DNA of 11,762 bases, taken from a bacterium (GTDB taxonomy: Bacteria; Patescibacteriota; Microgenomatia; UBA1400; PJMF01). Shown here in pieces: positions 5,615-11,762 of this stretch; position 1 is the first letter of the stretch; every line of letters begins with the position of its first letter. The DNA lies in the NCBI GenBank assembly GCA_900299155.1, contig OMIS01000058.1:1-11762 (forward strand). The letters run 5' to 3'. The notes under the pieces were generated by a model, which was not told where the DNA came from, did no database searches, and was given only the letters and a program-made list of their open reading frames with translations. The translations under genes and the position numbers were made by a program.

Positions 5615-6808
5615 CTACCCCAAAATATACAGCTCTTCCTCTGCCCGAGTGATGGCCGTGTAGAGCCAGCGTGCGGCATGTTCTTTGAACAGATACGATT
5701 CATCAAACACCAGCGCCCGCAGCGCTTGAGAGCCTTGTGCTTTATGCACCGTCAGCGCATAGCCAAAATCAAACCGATCGCCAATTTTGGTAAAGTGCAC
5801 CCCAGGCAACTGATCCACCATCTTCAGCGCGTTAAACTGCGCGGTGCTAATCCTGCCTTCATAGACTTTGCCATCATCACTAAACTCCACCTTGGCGCGG
5901 TACCACAGCTCCGGCTCAGGAATAATCAAAAGAATCGTCCCGATCATCCCGTTATAAATTGGGCCAGATTTATTTTCATAGTTATTTTTCAAACATACCA
6001 CTTTGTCGCCTTTTTGCGGTGCAGACGACTCAATACCTTTGGCAGCACGCACTTGTTGGTTGAGCTTCACTCGCGTTTTATTGCTGCCACACAAAATCAA
6101 GGTATCGTCCGTTTGGGTAAAAAAACGCTCCATCAAATCCGAAGCATCTTCACTGTATCGAGAAACTTTACGAATTTTTTTGCCAAAATTTTCAAACGGA
6201 ATTTCTTGACCTTGGCGCGCCATCGTGGCGAGGTGAATAATCGGGTTTCCATCTGCTTGGCGGTGGATTTTTTCCAGGCGCAGCATGGGCTGTTCCATCA
6301 AGTTAAAAGTATCGCCAATTGGCGGCAGCTGCCCATGATCACCAAATGCCAGAATGGGAATTTCATAGCGCAGTAAATCACGCCAAATATCCTGAGTGAT
6401 CATCGAAGCTTCATCCACGATAATCAAGTCATACTGCAATTTTTTATTGCGCTCCCATGAGATAATCCGTCCCTCTTTGTCCATCTGGGCAATGTACATC
6501 AATTTATGAATCGTGCCGTTGGTATCAAGCTCTGGATTAAAAGCTTTTTGCAGCTGTAGTTTATTGCCTAAATTTTGACTAGATCGTCCAGTAAAACTGG
6601 CAAACGCAATCCGCTTTTTGGGCTGATGCTTTGCAATGTATTTGCGTAAGACACCAATCAATGTAGTTTTACCTGTTCCTGCATAGCCGCCGATACTCAA
6701 AAAAGCACCCGTTGGGTGGTTCAGCCAATCGATGATCGCAGAAAACACCTTAAGTTGGTCAGGTGAAAGATCAAAGGACTCAGCCAGTGATTGGAGGGAT
6801 GTTGGCAT
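5615..6808 (-). CDS. SF1B DNA helicase, Dda/RecD-like
   Basis: The 397-residue protein is a compact superfamily 1 helicase of the Dda/RecD2/Pif1 type, 5'-3' translocating DNA unwinding motors used in replication restart and repair. An N-terminal DLSPDQLKVF segment (13-22) resembles the Q-motif region. Motif I is GGYAGTGKTT (40-49), motif Ia SFTGRSSQNL (71-80), motif II VDEAS (131-135), motif III GDHGQLPPIG (156-165), motif IV about LEKIHRQ (178-184), motif V ALTVHKAQGSQ (351-361) and motif VI YTAITRAEEEL (383-393). Between motifs IV and V an SH3-like insertion (about 265-345) fits the RecD2/Dda wedge architecture. It ends almost at motif VI, without the C-terminal extensions of larger relatives. 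It follows the methyltransferase by 73 bases; only a weak ribosome binding site is visible. The exact subfamily and gene name are uncertain. Confidence 0.92.
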   Translation of the reverse strand: MPTSLQSLAESFDLSPDQLKVFSAIIDWLNHPTGAFLSIGGYAGTGKTTLIGVLRKYIAKHQPKKRIAFASFTGRSSQNLGNKLQLQKAFNPELDTNGTIHKLMYIAQMDKEGRIISWERNKKLQYDLIIVDEASMITQDIWRDLLRYEIPILAFGDHGQLPPIGDTFNLMEQPMLRLEKIHRQADGNPIIHLATMARQGQEIPFENFGKKIRKVSRYSEDASDLMERFFTQTDDTLILCGSNKTRVKLNQQVRAAKGIESSAPQKGDKVVCLKNNYENKSGPIYNGMIGTILLIIPEPELWYRAKVEFSDDGKVYEGRISTAQFNALKMVDQLPGVHFTKIGDRFDFGYALTVHKAQGSQALRALVFDESYLFKEHAARWLYTAITRAEEELYILG

Positions 6809-6881
6809 AGAGAGTAGTTATACACCACGAAAGCCAGAATTACAGCCAAGCGATAGCATTTTGCCAGAAGGTACTGCGTAC

Positions 6882-7592
6882 CTACTTCTTCCGTGCCACC
6901 ACAAACAAAGAATCTTTGAAACCAGGCGCAAGTTGTTGTCCAAGATACCCAGCCCATTTTACAGCTTGAGCAGAAAGTGGTTCCTGGCGGACTTTTCGGC
7001 GAGTGGGTGGATATAAACAGACCTGCCGACTCTCAAAAATCTCAAAATCAGCGAGTACCAGCAAGGTTTCTAGTTCTGATAAAGTGTACTCACGGTTATG
7101 GAGGTGATACAGCGAGCCGTTGCCAGGAGAAACTGTCAGTAATTGTTCTACAGGAAAAGATATTGATTTACCCATCAATACACGCAGACGATTATGTAGT
7201 TTTACCGCATTGGGAGTGGTAATAATCATGTAGCCTCCAGGTGCAAGAACTCGATTCAGTTCCTTGAGAACAGTCAGGGGTGAATGTGGCAAATGCTCGA
7301 TCACTTCAGTCATCACCACGAGCTGAAAACTATTGTCTTTCCAAGGAAACCGCTCTGTTTCAATATTCAAAACCTTGATATTTTTTTCTTGCATTTGCTC
7401 ATGTTGAGAAGAAATGCCGTATGTTTCAAAACCTTTTTCCTTGAGGAAGTTCAAAATAATTGGTGGATAACACCCTACATCGAGCACTTTAGCAGCGGTA
7501 GGAATGGCAAGTTTTGAAATCTGTTCTTTGAGAAATGTAAACCGATATTCATGAATCAGCTCATACGTTTGCGCATTTTTGTCATCCTGCAT
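6882..7592 (-). CDS. Class I SAM-dependent methyltransferase, substrate unknown
   Basis: The 236-residue protein has a Rossmann-type methyltransferase core. Motif I is VLDVGCYPP (36-44), followed by an acidic region near 60-80, motif post-II FQLVVMTEVIEHLPH (89-103) and motif III LNRVLAPGGYMIITTPN (112-128). The pattern is that of the Methyltransf_11/23 group, which methylate small molecules, lipids, glycans or quinones. In motif I the usual GxG after the acidic residue reads GCYPP, so only the first glycine remains; related proteins with this form exist, but cofactor binding should not be assumed. The C-terminal third (about 150-236) has no recognised domain and carries basic stretches (PPTRRKVRQ). 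It lies between the MgtC-like and helicase genes on the same strand. The substrate cannot be read from the sequence. Confidence 0.85.
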   Translation of the reverse strand: MQDDKNAQTYELIHEYRFTFLKEQISKLAIPTAAKVLDVGCYPPIILNFLKEKGFETYGISSQHEQMQEKNIKVLNIETERFPWKDNSFQLVVMTEVIEHLPHSPLTVLKELNRVLAPGGYMIITTPNAVKLHNRLRVLMGKSISFPVEQLLTVSPGNGSLYHLHNREYTLSELETLLVLADFEIFESRQVCLYPPTRRKVRQEPLSAQAVKWAGYLGQQLAPGFKDSLFVVARKK

Positions 7593-7602
7593 ATCTAGAT
7601 AT

Positions 7603-7611
7603 TGTATACCA
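7603..7611 (-). promoter_or_regulatory. Predicted extended -10 promoter of the methyltransferase gene
   Basis: On the minus strand TGG followed by TATACA gives an extended -10 element 10 bases before the ATG at 7592. The transcript would start about 4 bases before the start codon. No good -35 box is present. Confidence 0.4.
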
Positions 7612-7653
7612 GAAAGTAGTTGAGGTAATTTGCAAAGCTACAAAAGTTTAAAC

Positions 7654-8109
7654 TTATTTTTTGCGCTTTTTGGCTGTGTCGCTGACAGACTCAGGACTTT
7701 TTTTATTCCAGTGTGGAATCCGTGGGATAAACGCCACGGCCACTGTGACGATCATGCCGATAGCGTGATAGTTGAATCCAAATGCCATACCAATCGCACC
7801 AGCCACCCAAATACTAGAGGCGGTAGTGAGGTTTTTGACATTGGCGCCCTCTTTCACAATCAATCCAGCACCCAAAAATCCAATCCCCGAAACGATCTGA
7901 GCCGCAATCCGAGATTTGGAAGCAGGATCTACTAAGGAAGATAAGAAGGTGAAGAGCATTGCGCCTACAATCACCATGGTGTGGGTGCTGATTCCTGCAT
8001 CTTTTCCTCTGGATTCACGTTCCGCACCGATTATAAATCCAGCAAGTAAACTTAAAGCTAAGTCTATAATGAGGTACCCTTCAGTAGAAGCGAAAAATGA
8101 GTGCAGCAT
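7654..8109 (-). CDS. MgtC/SapB-family membrane protein (short form)
   Basis: This is a hydrophobic protein of 151 residues matching the MgtC/SapB membrane domain: LIIDLALSLLAGFIIGAERE (13-32), GISTHTMVIVGAMLFTF (39-55), AAQIVSGIGFLGAGLIVKEG (69-88) and NLTTASSIWVAGAIGMAFG (93-111), with about four or five membrane helices and a basic tail ending in KKRKK. The family is linked to magnesium homeostasis and stress adaptation, but no transport reaction is firmly established. It lacks the C-terminal cytoplasmic domain of Salmonella MgtC and so corresponds to the short form. The ATG at 8109 is chosen because the longer frame, from 8178, runs through the tRNA gene at 8126-8194. It starts 16 bases after that tRNA and probably shares its promoter. 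Confidence 0.88.
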   Translation of the reverse strand: MLHSFFASTEGYLIIDLALSLLAGFIIGAERESRGKDAGISTHTMVIVGAMLFTFLSSLVDPASKSRIAAQIVSGIGFLGAGLIVKEGANVKNLTTASSIWVAGAIGMAFGFNYHAIGMIVTVAVAFIPRIPHWNKKSPESVSDTAKKRKK

Positions 8110-8125
8110 GCAAATAATTTCAATG

Positions 8126-8194
8126 TTGCGGGGCTGGGAGTCGAACCCAGCCTGTGAGATTATGAGCCTCACGTGCACCGTACACTACCCCGCG
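8126..8194 (-). tRNA. tRNA-Met (CAT), initiator-like
   Basis: The minus strand folds as a cloverleaf: acceptor CGCGGGG with CCCCGCA, D arm GTGT/GCAC, anticodon stem TGAGG/TCTCA with loop CTCATAA (anticodon CAT), variable loop CAGG, T arm CTGGG, TTCGACT, CCCAG, and discriminator A. Base 1 is C and base 72 is A, the unpaired end that marks bacterial initiator tRNA and permits formylation. The anticodon stem does not carry the three consecutive G:C pairs of classic initiators: positions 29:41, 30:40 and 31:39 are A:T, G:C and G:T. The D loop is short and pair 11:24 is T:A, as in elongators. CCA is not encoded. The total length is 69 bases. Confidence 0.88.
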
Positions 8195-8236
8195 CGTTGT
8201 GTTGTTATTATTCAAGATTGCTCTTGAGGACTCCTG

Positions 8237-8266
8237 ATTATACCCCATATATTGCCTGGGAGTCAA
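8237..8266 (-). promoter_or_regulatory. Promoter of the initiator-like tRNA
   Basis: On the minus strand TTGACT (8266-8261) and TATAAT (8242-8237) are 18 bases apart. Transcription would start near 8230, about 35 bases before the tRNA. With no terminator seen after the tRNA, the MgtC-like gene and perhaps the methyltransferase and helicase can be read from it. Confidence 0.7.
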
Positions 8267-8285
8267 AGCAAATTTGGATTCTGCC

Positions 8286-8313
8286 TGAACATTGCAGTAA
8301 AACCTGGTATAAT
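8286..8313 (+). promoter_or_regulatory. Promoter of the plus-strand tRNA-Met
   Basis: TATAAT at 8308-8313 is preceded by TGG (8305-8307), giving a full extended -10 element, with a weak -35 box TGAACA (8286-8291) 16 bases upstream. Transcription would start near 8320, about 30 bases before the tRNA. A second, weaker -10-like TACAAT lies at 8329-8334. Confidence 0.6.
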
Positions 8314-8350
8314 TTGCGCGTTGTGCGGTACAATATGTATAGCCCCACGC

Positions 8351-8424
8351 GCCAGGGTAGCTCAGTTGGTTAGAGCATGGGATTCATAAACCCAAGGTCG
8401 TGAGTTCGAATCTCACCTCTGGTA
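8351..8424 (+). tRNA. tRNA with CAT anticodon, probably elongator tRNA-Met
   Basis: This is a 74-base cloverleaf: acceptor GCCAGGG with CTCTGGT, D arm GCTC/GAGC with the common AGTTGGTTA loop, anticodon loop TTCATAA with CAT at 8385-8387, variable loop AGGTC, T arm GTGAG, TTCGAAT, CTCAC, and discriminator A. CCA is not encoded. The D-arm region is identical to that of E. coli elongator tRNA-Met, but a CAT anticodon could also belong to tRNA-Ile2 with lysidine at base 34. The anticodon stem has an A31/A39 mismatch and the acceptor end a G1:T72 wobble. It is divergent from the initiator-like tRNA and reads towards the PgeF-like gene, with no terminator between. Confidence 0.9.
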
Positions 8425-8468
8425 CACTACACCTTCCATTACCTACATCCACCTGAGAGTGCACAGAC

Positions 8469-9080
8469 ATGTTACGATTTTCCTTTTCTGATCCTGAAGT
8501 TATCTCCGCCACAACGTATAAAACAAGCCCTACCCAGTTGCCCAATCTCCCAGAACTTGCATATACCCATGTAATCGGGATGAACCAAACCCACGGCTCA
8601 ACCTGTGCTGTAATCACAGAAAAAACCACGCAAACGATCCTGGAAACTGATGCCGTTCTCACGACACTCCCCAACCTCACGCTGGCCGTGAAAACAGCCG
8701 ACTGCCTTCCTATTCTGCTCTATCACCCAAAAGGCATCGTCGGTGCCATTCACGCTGGTAGGCTGGGCACGAGACAACACATTCTCAAAAAAACGCTGCG
8801 GTTGCTGAAAAGTGAGTTTGGTATACGAGAAGGGGTTGAACTGGTTTTTGGGCCTGCAATCTGTGTGGACTGCTACCCCATTCAAGAAAATCCTCGGATA
8901 CATTTCGACCTTGTAACTGAGAATCTCAAGCAGGCACAACAAGTTTTTCCTGGAAATACCATCATCATCCAGCGTTCACAACGATGCACCGCCCACGAGC
9001 CGGAGTTTTTCCATTCGTACAGAAGAGATGGCAAAGGTGTGCCCATGAACTATAGTGTGATCTGTAGAAGAACATACTAG
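8469..9080 (+). CDS. PgeF/YfiH-like purine nucleoside phosphorylase (laccase-domain family)
   Basis: The 203-residue protein belongs to the family once called multicopper polyphenol oxidases (DUF152). Its characterised members phosphorolyse adenosine, inosine and related nucleosides, and E. coli PgeF has been linked to editing wrong amino acids in peptidoglycan precursors. Signatures are GMNQTHGS (37-44), DAVLT (61-65), KTADCLPIL (75-83), IHAGRLGT (94-101), GPAICVDCYPI (128-138) and SYRRDGKG (183-190). The metal-ligand set H42, C79 and H96 is intact. The usual HAGWRG motif reads HAGRLG, so the tryptophan is absent. At about 200 residues it is shorter than the typical 240-260, with a reduced N-terminus. 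It follows the tRNA-Met by 44 bases and precedes the sigma-like gene by 21, so the three are probably one transcript. Confidence 0.9.
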   Translation: MLRFSFSDPEVISATTYKTSPTQLPNLPELAYTHVIGMNQTHGSTCAVITEKTTQTILETDAVLTTLPNLTLAVKTADCLPILLYHPKGIVGAIHAGRLGTRQHILKKTLRLLKSEFGIREGVELVFGPAICVDCYPIQENPRIHFDLVTENLKQAQQVFPGNTIIIQRSQRCTAHEPEFFHSYRRDGKGVPMNYSVICRRTY

Positions 9081-9101
9081 TGCTAGAGAGTTGAGGTATC
9101 A

Positions 9102-10055
9102 GTGAAAGTCAGTGAACATCTAACTAGGAGAAGCCATCTGGAAGAATTATGGGGAGACACTACCCCATTTCCTCCTGAAATACTTGAAACGTTGATTTAT
9201 CAGGCACAGATTACTCATAAACCTGATGAGCGGTCACTTCTGGAAGAAGCTATCATTGCCAGCCATATTGGTTTAATAGTTACCGCTATTGCTACTTACA
9301 CCAGAGTTTTATACGATACAAATCCCTATCTGTATCTTGCAGCAGTTATTGAAGGTGCAGAAAGTATTCGTAAAGCAATTTATAAATTTGATTTTAATGC
9401 TAATTCAAGCTTTTTCAATTATGCGCTGAGAGTGTTACAAACCTACATTAGACGCTTTGTAATGAACGAAGCTGACATGATTCGTATTCCCATTCATATG
9501 CACGGTCATATCAATCGTTTGAATTATATTGAGCATAAGGTAGACAAGCAGTGTCATCTCCAACGTGAGTCAAGTGAATATATGCAACTTGTAATAGCTG
9601 AATATGCCAAGATCAGCAAAAAAATTACTGTAGAAAGAATCCAGGAGTTGCGAAGATATGCAGCAGTGCAGCAACTAGTACTCTTTGAAGGTTCAATGCA
9701 AACAACTGCATATGAAGATCCATGGATAGAGAGTTTCTATGGTCAAGAAGGATTTGAGCAAGCAGCAATTGGCCGTGCTGATTATGAAAGTTGGCGATAT
9801 GTGTTTGAGAAGTTCACGAATGTCTTAACTGCATTTGAGTTACAGGTTGTATTATTACGCAATTCTCTTCATGAGGAAAATGCAGTACTGAGCTATGATA
9901 ATATTGCTGAAATTCTTGGGGTAAGTGGTAATCACACCAGACAAGTGTATCCAAAAGCACTCGAAAAACTACGCAAACAATTTGAGTCGCTCGATCCAAC
10001 TGAAAAAGAGATACTGTTAGATAGATTTTTAATTTCCCCATCACTCAGCTGTTAG
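9102..10055 (+). CDS. Divergent sigma-70 family protein
   Basis: The 317-residue protein aligns by eye to sigma-70 regions 2 to 4, the RNA polymerase subunit that recognises promoters. Region 2 spans about 47-133: IIASHIGLIVTAIATYTR resembles the NLRLVVSIAKKYT helix, AAVIEGAESIRKAIYKFDF resembles region 2.2 (core binding), and TYIRRFVMNEADMIRIPIHM resembles region 2.4. Region 3 follows at about 134-190, and region 4 at about 240-292 with the helix-turn-helix SYDNIAEILGVSGNHTRQVYPKALEKLRK. The tandem tryptophans of region 2.3 used in -10 melting are missing (NYALRVLQTYIRR here). The segment between regions 3 and 4 is longer than usual. The start is GTG, with TTGAGG upstream. It overlaps the convergent neighbour by four bases. 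It may be an alternative sigma factor or a relative with a changed role; it is not a normal RpoD. Confidence 0.85.
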   Translation: MKVSEHLTRRSHLEELWGDTTPFPPEILETLIYQAQITHKPDERSLLEEAIIASHIGLIVTAIATYTRVLYDTNPYLYLAAVIEGAESIRKAIYKFDFNANSSFFNYALRVLQTYIRRFVMNEADMIRIPIHMHGHINRLNYIEHKVDKQCHLQRESSEYMQLVIAEYAKISKKITVERIQELRRYAAVQQLVLFEGSMQTTAYEDPWIESFYGQEGFEQAAIGRADYESWRYVFEKFTNVLTAFELQVVLLRNSLHEENAVLSYDNIAEILGVSGNHTRQVYPKALEKLRKQFESLDPTEKEILLDRFLISPSLSC

Positions 10056-11728
10056 CCCAAGCCGAATAATCGTCGGAAGAAACCTGGTTTTTTAGCTGAT
10101 TCCTGTGTAGCGGCAGCTGTTTGCTGCGATTCAGATGTTGGTGCTGGACGTACAGTATTCTGAGGTACAGTAGTAGTCGGCACTACGTTCTGTTGTGCTG
10201 CGGCCTGTTCTGCAAGCATTTGTGGAACTGGGACGAGTGGTGCAATCTCTGCGGCAGATCGCGGAGCTGCCATTCTAGTAGCCATGCGTGATTCAAGGGT
10301 TTGACGAATTTGCGCTACTTCAGATGCACTTACAGATACATCAGGTTGTCCTTCAGCACGAACTTCAGCCATGTCCAACAAAACTTCTCTCAGTAAACTG
10401 GTAAACGCTTCTTCACGTGGCATATTTTCCATGCGCTGATTCATCATGGACTGCCAAATTTCATCAGTAATATGAGTAATTATTTCCTGGCGATCCTGCC
10501 GTGGTTGTGCTTCGAGTGGATTCGGTTGCCCTTCTGGAGCCTGGTTTGAGACCTCTTTTGCAACAACTGGATTAGCAACTACATCTGCTTTTACATCAGA
10601 AGCAGATGGCTCTCCAGTAAAATCATCAAGTCGTACGTCTTTCATCGTGGCAAGCGTTTGAAGCATTCTGCTTGTTTGGTTTCTGCGTGTTTGTAAGGAA
10701 GCTGAAACAGTCTGTAATAATTTATGTGCAAGAGCTAAGCCACCTGGCGCATTTTCCACCACTCTAGTCTGCTCAGCTTGACGAGTTGGGGCTGATGACT
10801 CTGTATTTTGCACAGTTGGTGAAGGAGAAACAGTTTTACTAGATTTCACTTTTTGCAAAGTATTATTAAACTTCTCCCAGAGCTGGAGAGCACGATCCAC
10901 GACTTTCATCTTGTTGAGAATGTCTGCATCCTTGAGTTGTGAGTCTTGCAAGGCAAACATTATGAGCTCTTGGCCAGTAACTTCCCTGTATGGGAAACGC
11001 GTCCTAAACTCCGTTAAGATTCTGTCTGCATGAGTTTGTACAAATTCTTCCTGTTCTGCTTTGGCACGTTCATCTCGAGTTGCACGTTCCTTTGCCTGAA
11101 GTTCAGCCTGGACTCGTGAAATATCTCGTGATTTTTGAGCTTCTTCACGATATTCAGCACGAGTTTTTTCTTGTGGCTCTGCTGATTTGGTCGTTACTTG
11201 TGATTCAGGTTCTGTTATTTCTTGAACAACTTGGTTTGAAGGGTTTTCGGTAGCCTTAACAGGGGCAAGCAAATTCACACCTTCAATTCTTTCAGTTGTA
11301 TTTGTAACTAAATCTGTACCATCTCTGGACCCATCTGAGATGCCTTTATCAGCTGCTCTTTTAAGCACTGAACGCATATCTGCTATGAGTATAGGATCTT
11401 GCCCACCACGCGGTCTTGAAATCAATCTAAGCAGACGATCCCATGGTCGTTGTATTTTCGGAGCCATATCTTTGCGTCGCTGTTGCTCTGCAGTAACCGC
11501 TTGTAGTTGATCCATCCGACGAGCTTTATTCATTTTATCGGTAGTGTCACGAATTAAAATTTTTAGATGTAATGCCAATGCTGCTAGCTCTTGGTCTGAG
11601 GTCTTGTCATCTACACGCATCTGTCTGAGAACATCTGGTTGAGAGTCACTACCACTCTCTGCACGAGCTGGCAAAGCAACCTGAGTAGGTTGTTCTAATA
11701 ATACTGGTGAAGATTCAATTGATGACAT
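10052..11728 (-). CDS. Large hypothetical protein (558 aa), Q/E/A-rich, basic aromatic C-terminal tail
   Basis: I recognise no family. The composition is rich in Q, E, A, T and S and the protein is probably largely disordered or helical, with no signal peptide or transmembrane helix. Likely ordered parts are a helical segment at about 44-125 (with WDRLLRLISRPRGG), a charged coiled coil at about 187-230, a segment at about 231-298 (RILTEFRTRFPYREVTGQELIMFAL onwards), a helix around 330-365 and one at about 411-487. Low-complexity linkers rich in P, T and Q separate them. The protein ends KKPGFFRRLFGLG, a short basic, aromatic, amphipathic tail of the sort that can dock on membranes or partner proteins. 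The gene is a single unit with its own promoter and overlaps the sigma-like gene tail to tail by four bases. Confidence 0.8.
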   Translation of the reverse strand: MSSIESSPVLLEQPTQVALPARAESGSDSQPDVLRQMRVDDKTSDQELAALALHLKILIRDTTDKMNKARRMDQLQAVTAEQQRRKDMAPKIQRPWDRLLRLISRPRGGQDPILIADMRSVLKRAADKGISDGSRDGTDLVTNTTERIEGVNLLAPVKATENPSNQVVQEITEPESQVTTKSAEPQEKTRAEYREEAQKSRDISRVQAELQAKERATRDERAKAEQEEFVQTHADRILTEFRTRFPYREVTGQELIMFALQDSQLKDADILNKMKVVDRALQLWEKFNNTLQKVKSSKTVSPSPTVQNTESSAPTRQAEQTRVVENAPGGLALAHKLLQTVSASLQTRRNQTSRMLQTLATMKDVRLDDFTGEPSASDVKADVVANPVVAKEVSNQAPEGQPNPLEAQPRQDRQEIITHITDEIWQSMMNQRMENMPREEAFTSLLREVLLDMAEVRAEGQPDVSVSASEVAQIRQTLESRMATRMAAPRSAAEIAPLVPVPQMLAEQAAAQQNVVPTTTVPQNTVRPAPTSESQQTAAATQESAKKPGFFRRLFGLG

Positions 11729-11734
11729 AGAAAC

Positions 11735-11743
11735 ATCATAGCA
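11735..11743 (-). promoter_or_regulatory. Extended -10 promoter at the start of the 558-residue gene
   Basis: On the minus strand TGC plus TATGAT forms an extended -10 element whose last base is seven bases before the ATG at 11728. The transcript would therefore begin at or next to the start codon, giving a leaderless mRNA. Sequence upstream is AT-rich and reaches the window edge, so a -35 box cannot be judged. Confidence 0.5.
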
Positions 11744-11762
11744 AAAATTTTAAGTATATAAA

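Noticed and set aside
5678..6376. 232-residue open frame on the plus strand
   Set aside because: It is antisense to the helicase, with many histidines and arginines typical of a shadow frame and no domain or ribosome binding site.
7654..8178. Longer MgtC-like protein starting at 8178
   Set aside because: The first 23 codons lie in the tRNA-Met gene and its 3' flank and have no resemblance to the family; ATG at 8109 fits the domain start.
116..11728. UGA recoded to glycine as in Gracilibacteria and Absconditabacteria
   Set aside because: All genes run to full family length without any in-frame TGA, so there is no sign of reassignment.

Overview
The window reads like a chromosomal piece of a small-genome bacterium, most likely of the Candidate Phyla Radiation (Patescibacteria). 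This is inferred from gene content and style, not from a marker phylogeny. The signs are a stand-alone MetRS-type tRNA-binding domain, a lone Xer-like recombinase beside an FtsB-like septum protein, a very divergent sigma-70 protein, tRNA genes without encoded CCA, and weak Shine-Dalgarno sequences. The standard code fits: no gene is interrupted by TGA and tryptophan is TGG throughout. All thirteen stops, leader peptide included, are TAA or TAG, with no TGA.

Left part, minus strand (4613 down to 116): a Xer-like tyrosine recombinase with its own terminator, then a tryptophan attenuator, trpS, a MetRS beta-like protein, and the membrane protease ftsH. The most notable feature lies at 3589-3728, upstream of trpS. 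It holds a promoter, a 16-codon leader peptide (MSQTKTVRFSWWQLSI) with tandem Trp codons, and four short RNA segments. These can form either a terminator or a longer antiterminator, as in ribosome-mediated attenuation. TrpS itself contains no tryptophan.

Middle part: on the plus strand, an FtsB/DivIC-like septum protein (4736-5089) is divergent from the recombinase. A minus-strand transcription unit at about 5532-5186 has an exact consensus promoter (TTGACA, 17 bases, TATAAT), a hairpin at its predicted 5' end, a 67-residue unknown protein with a strong ribosome binding site, twin hairpins with near-identical loops after the stop codon, and a strong terminator. Upstream on the same strand lie a Dda/RecD-like SF1 helicase, a class I methyltransferase and a short MgtC/SapB-type membrane protein. 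These follow an initiator-like tRNA-Met and may share its promoter.

Right part: a second CAT tRNA points the other way at 8351-8424 with its own promoter. It is followed by a PgeF/YfiH-like purine nucleoside phosphorylase and a divergent sigma-70 family protein. The latter converges, with a 4-base overlap, on a 558-residue unknown protein rich in Q, E and A that ends in a basic aromatic tail. Much of the window therefore serves translation and its quality control (trpS, MetRS beta-like protein, both CAT tRNAs), cell division and chromosome maintenance (FtsB-like, Xer-like, helicase) and membrane proteolysis (FtsH). I see no CRISPR array, insertion sequence or phage module.
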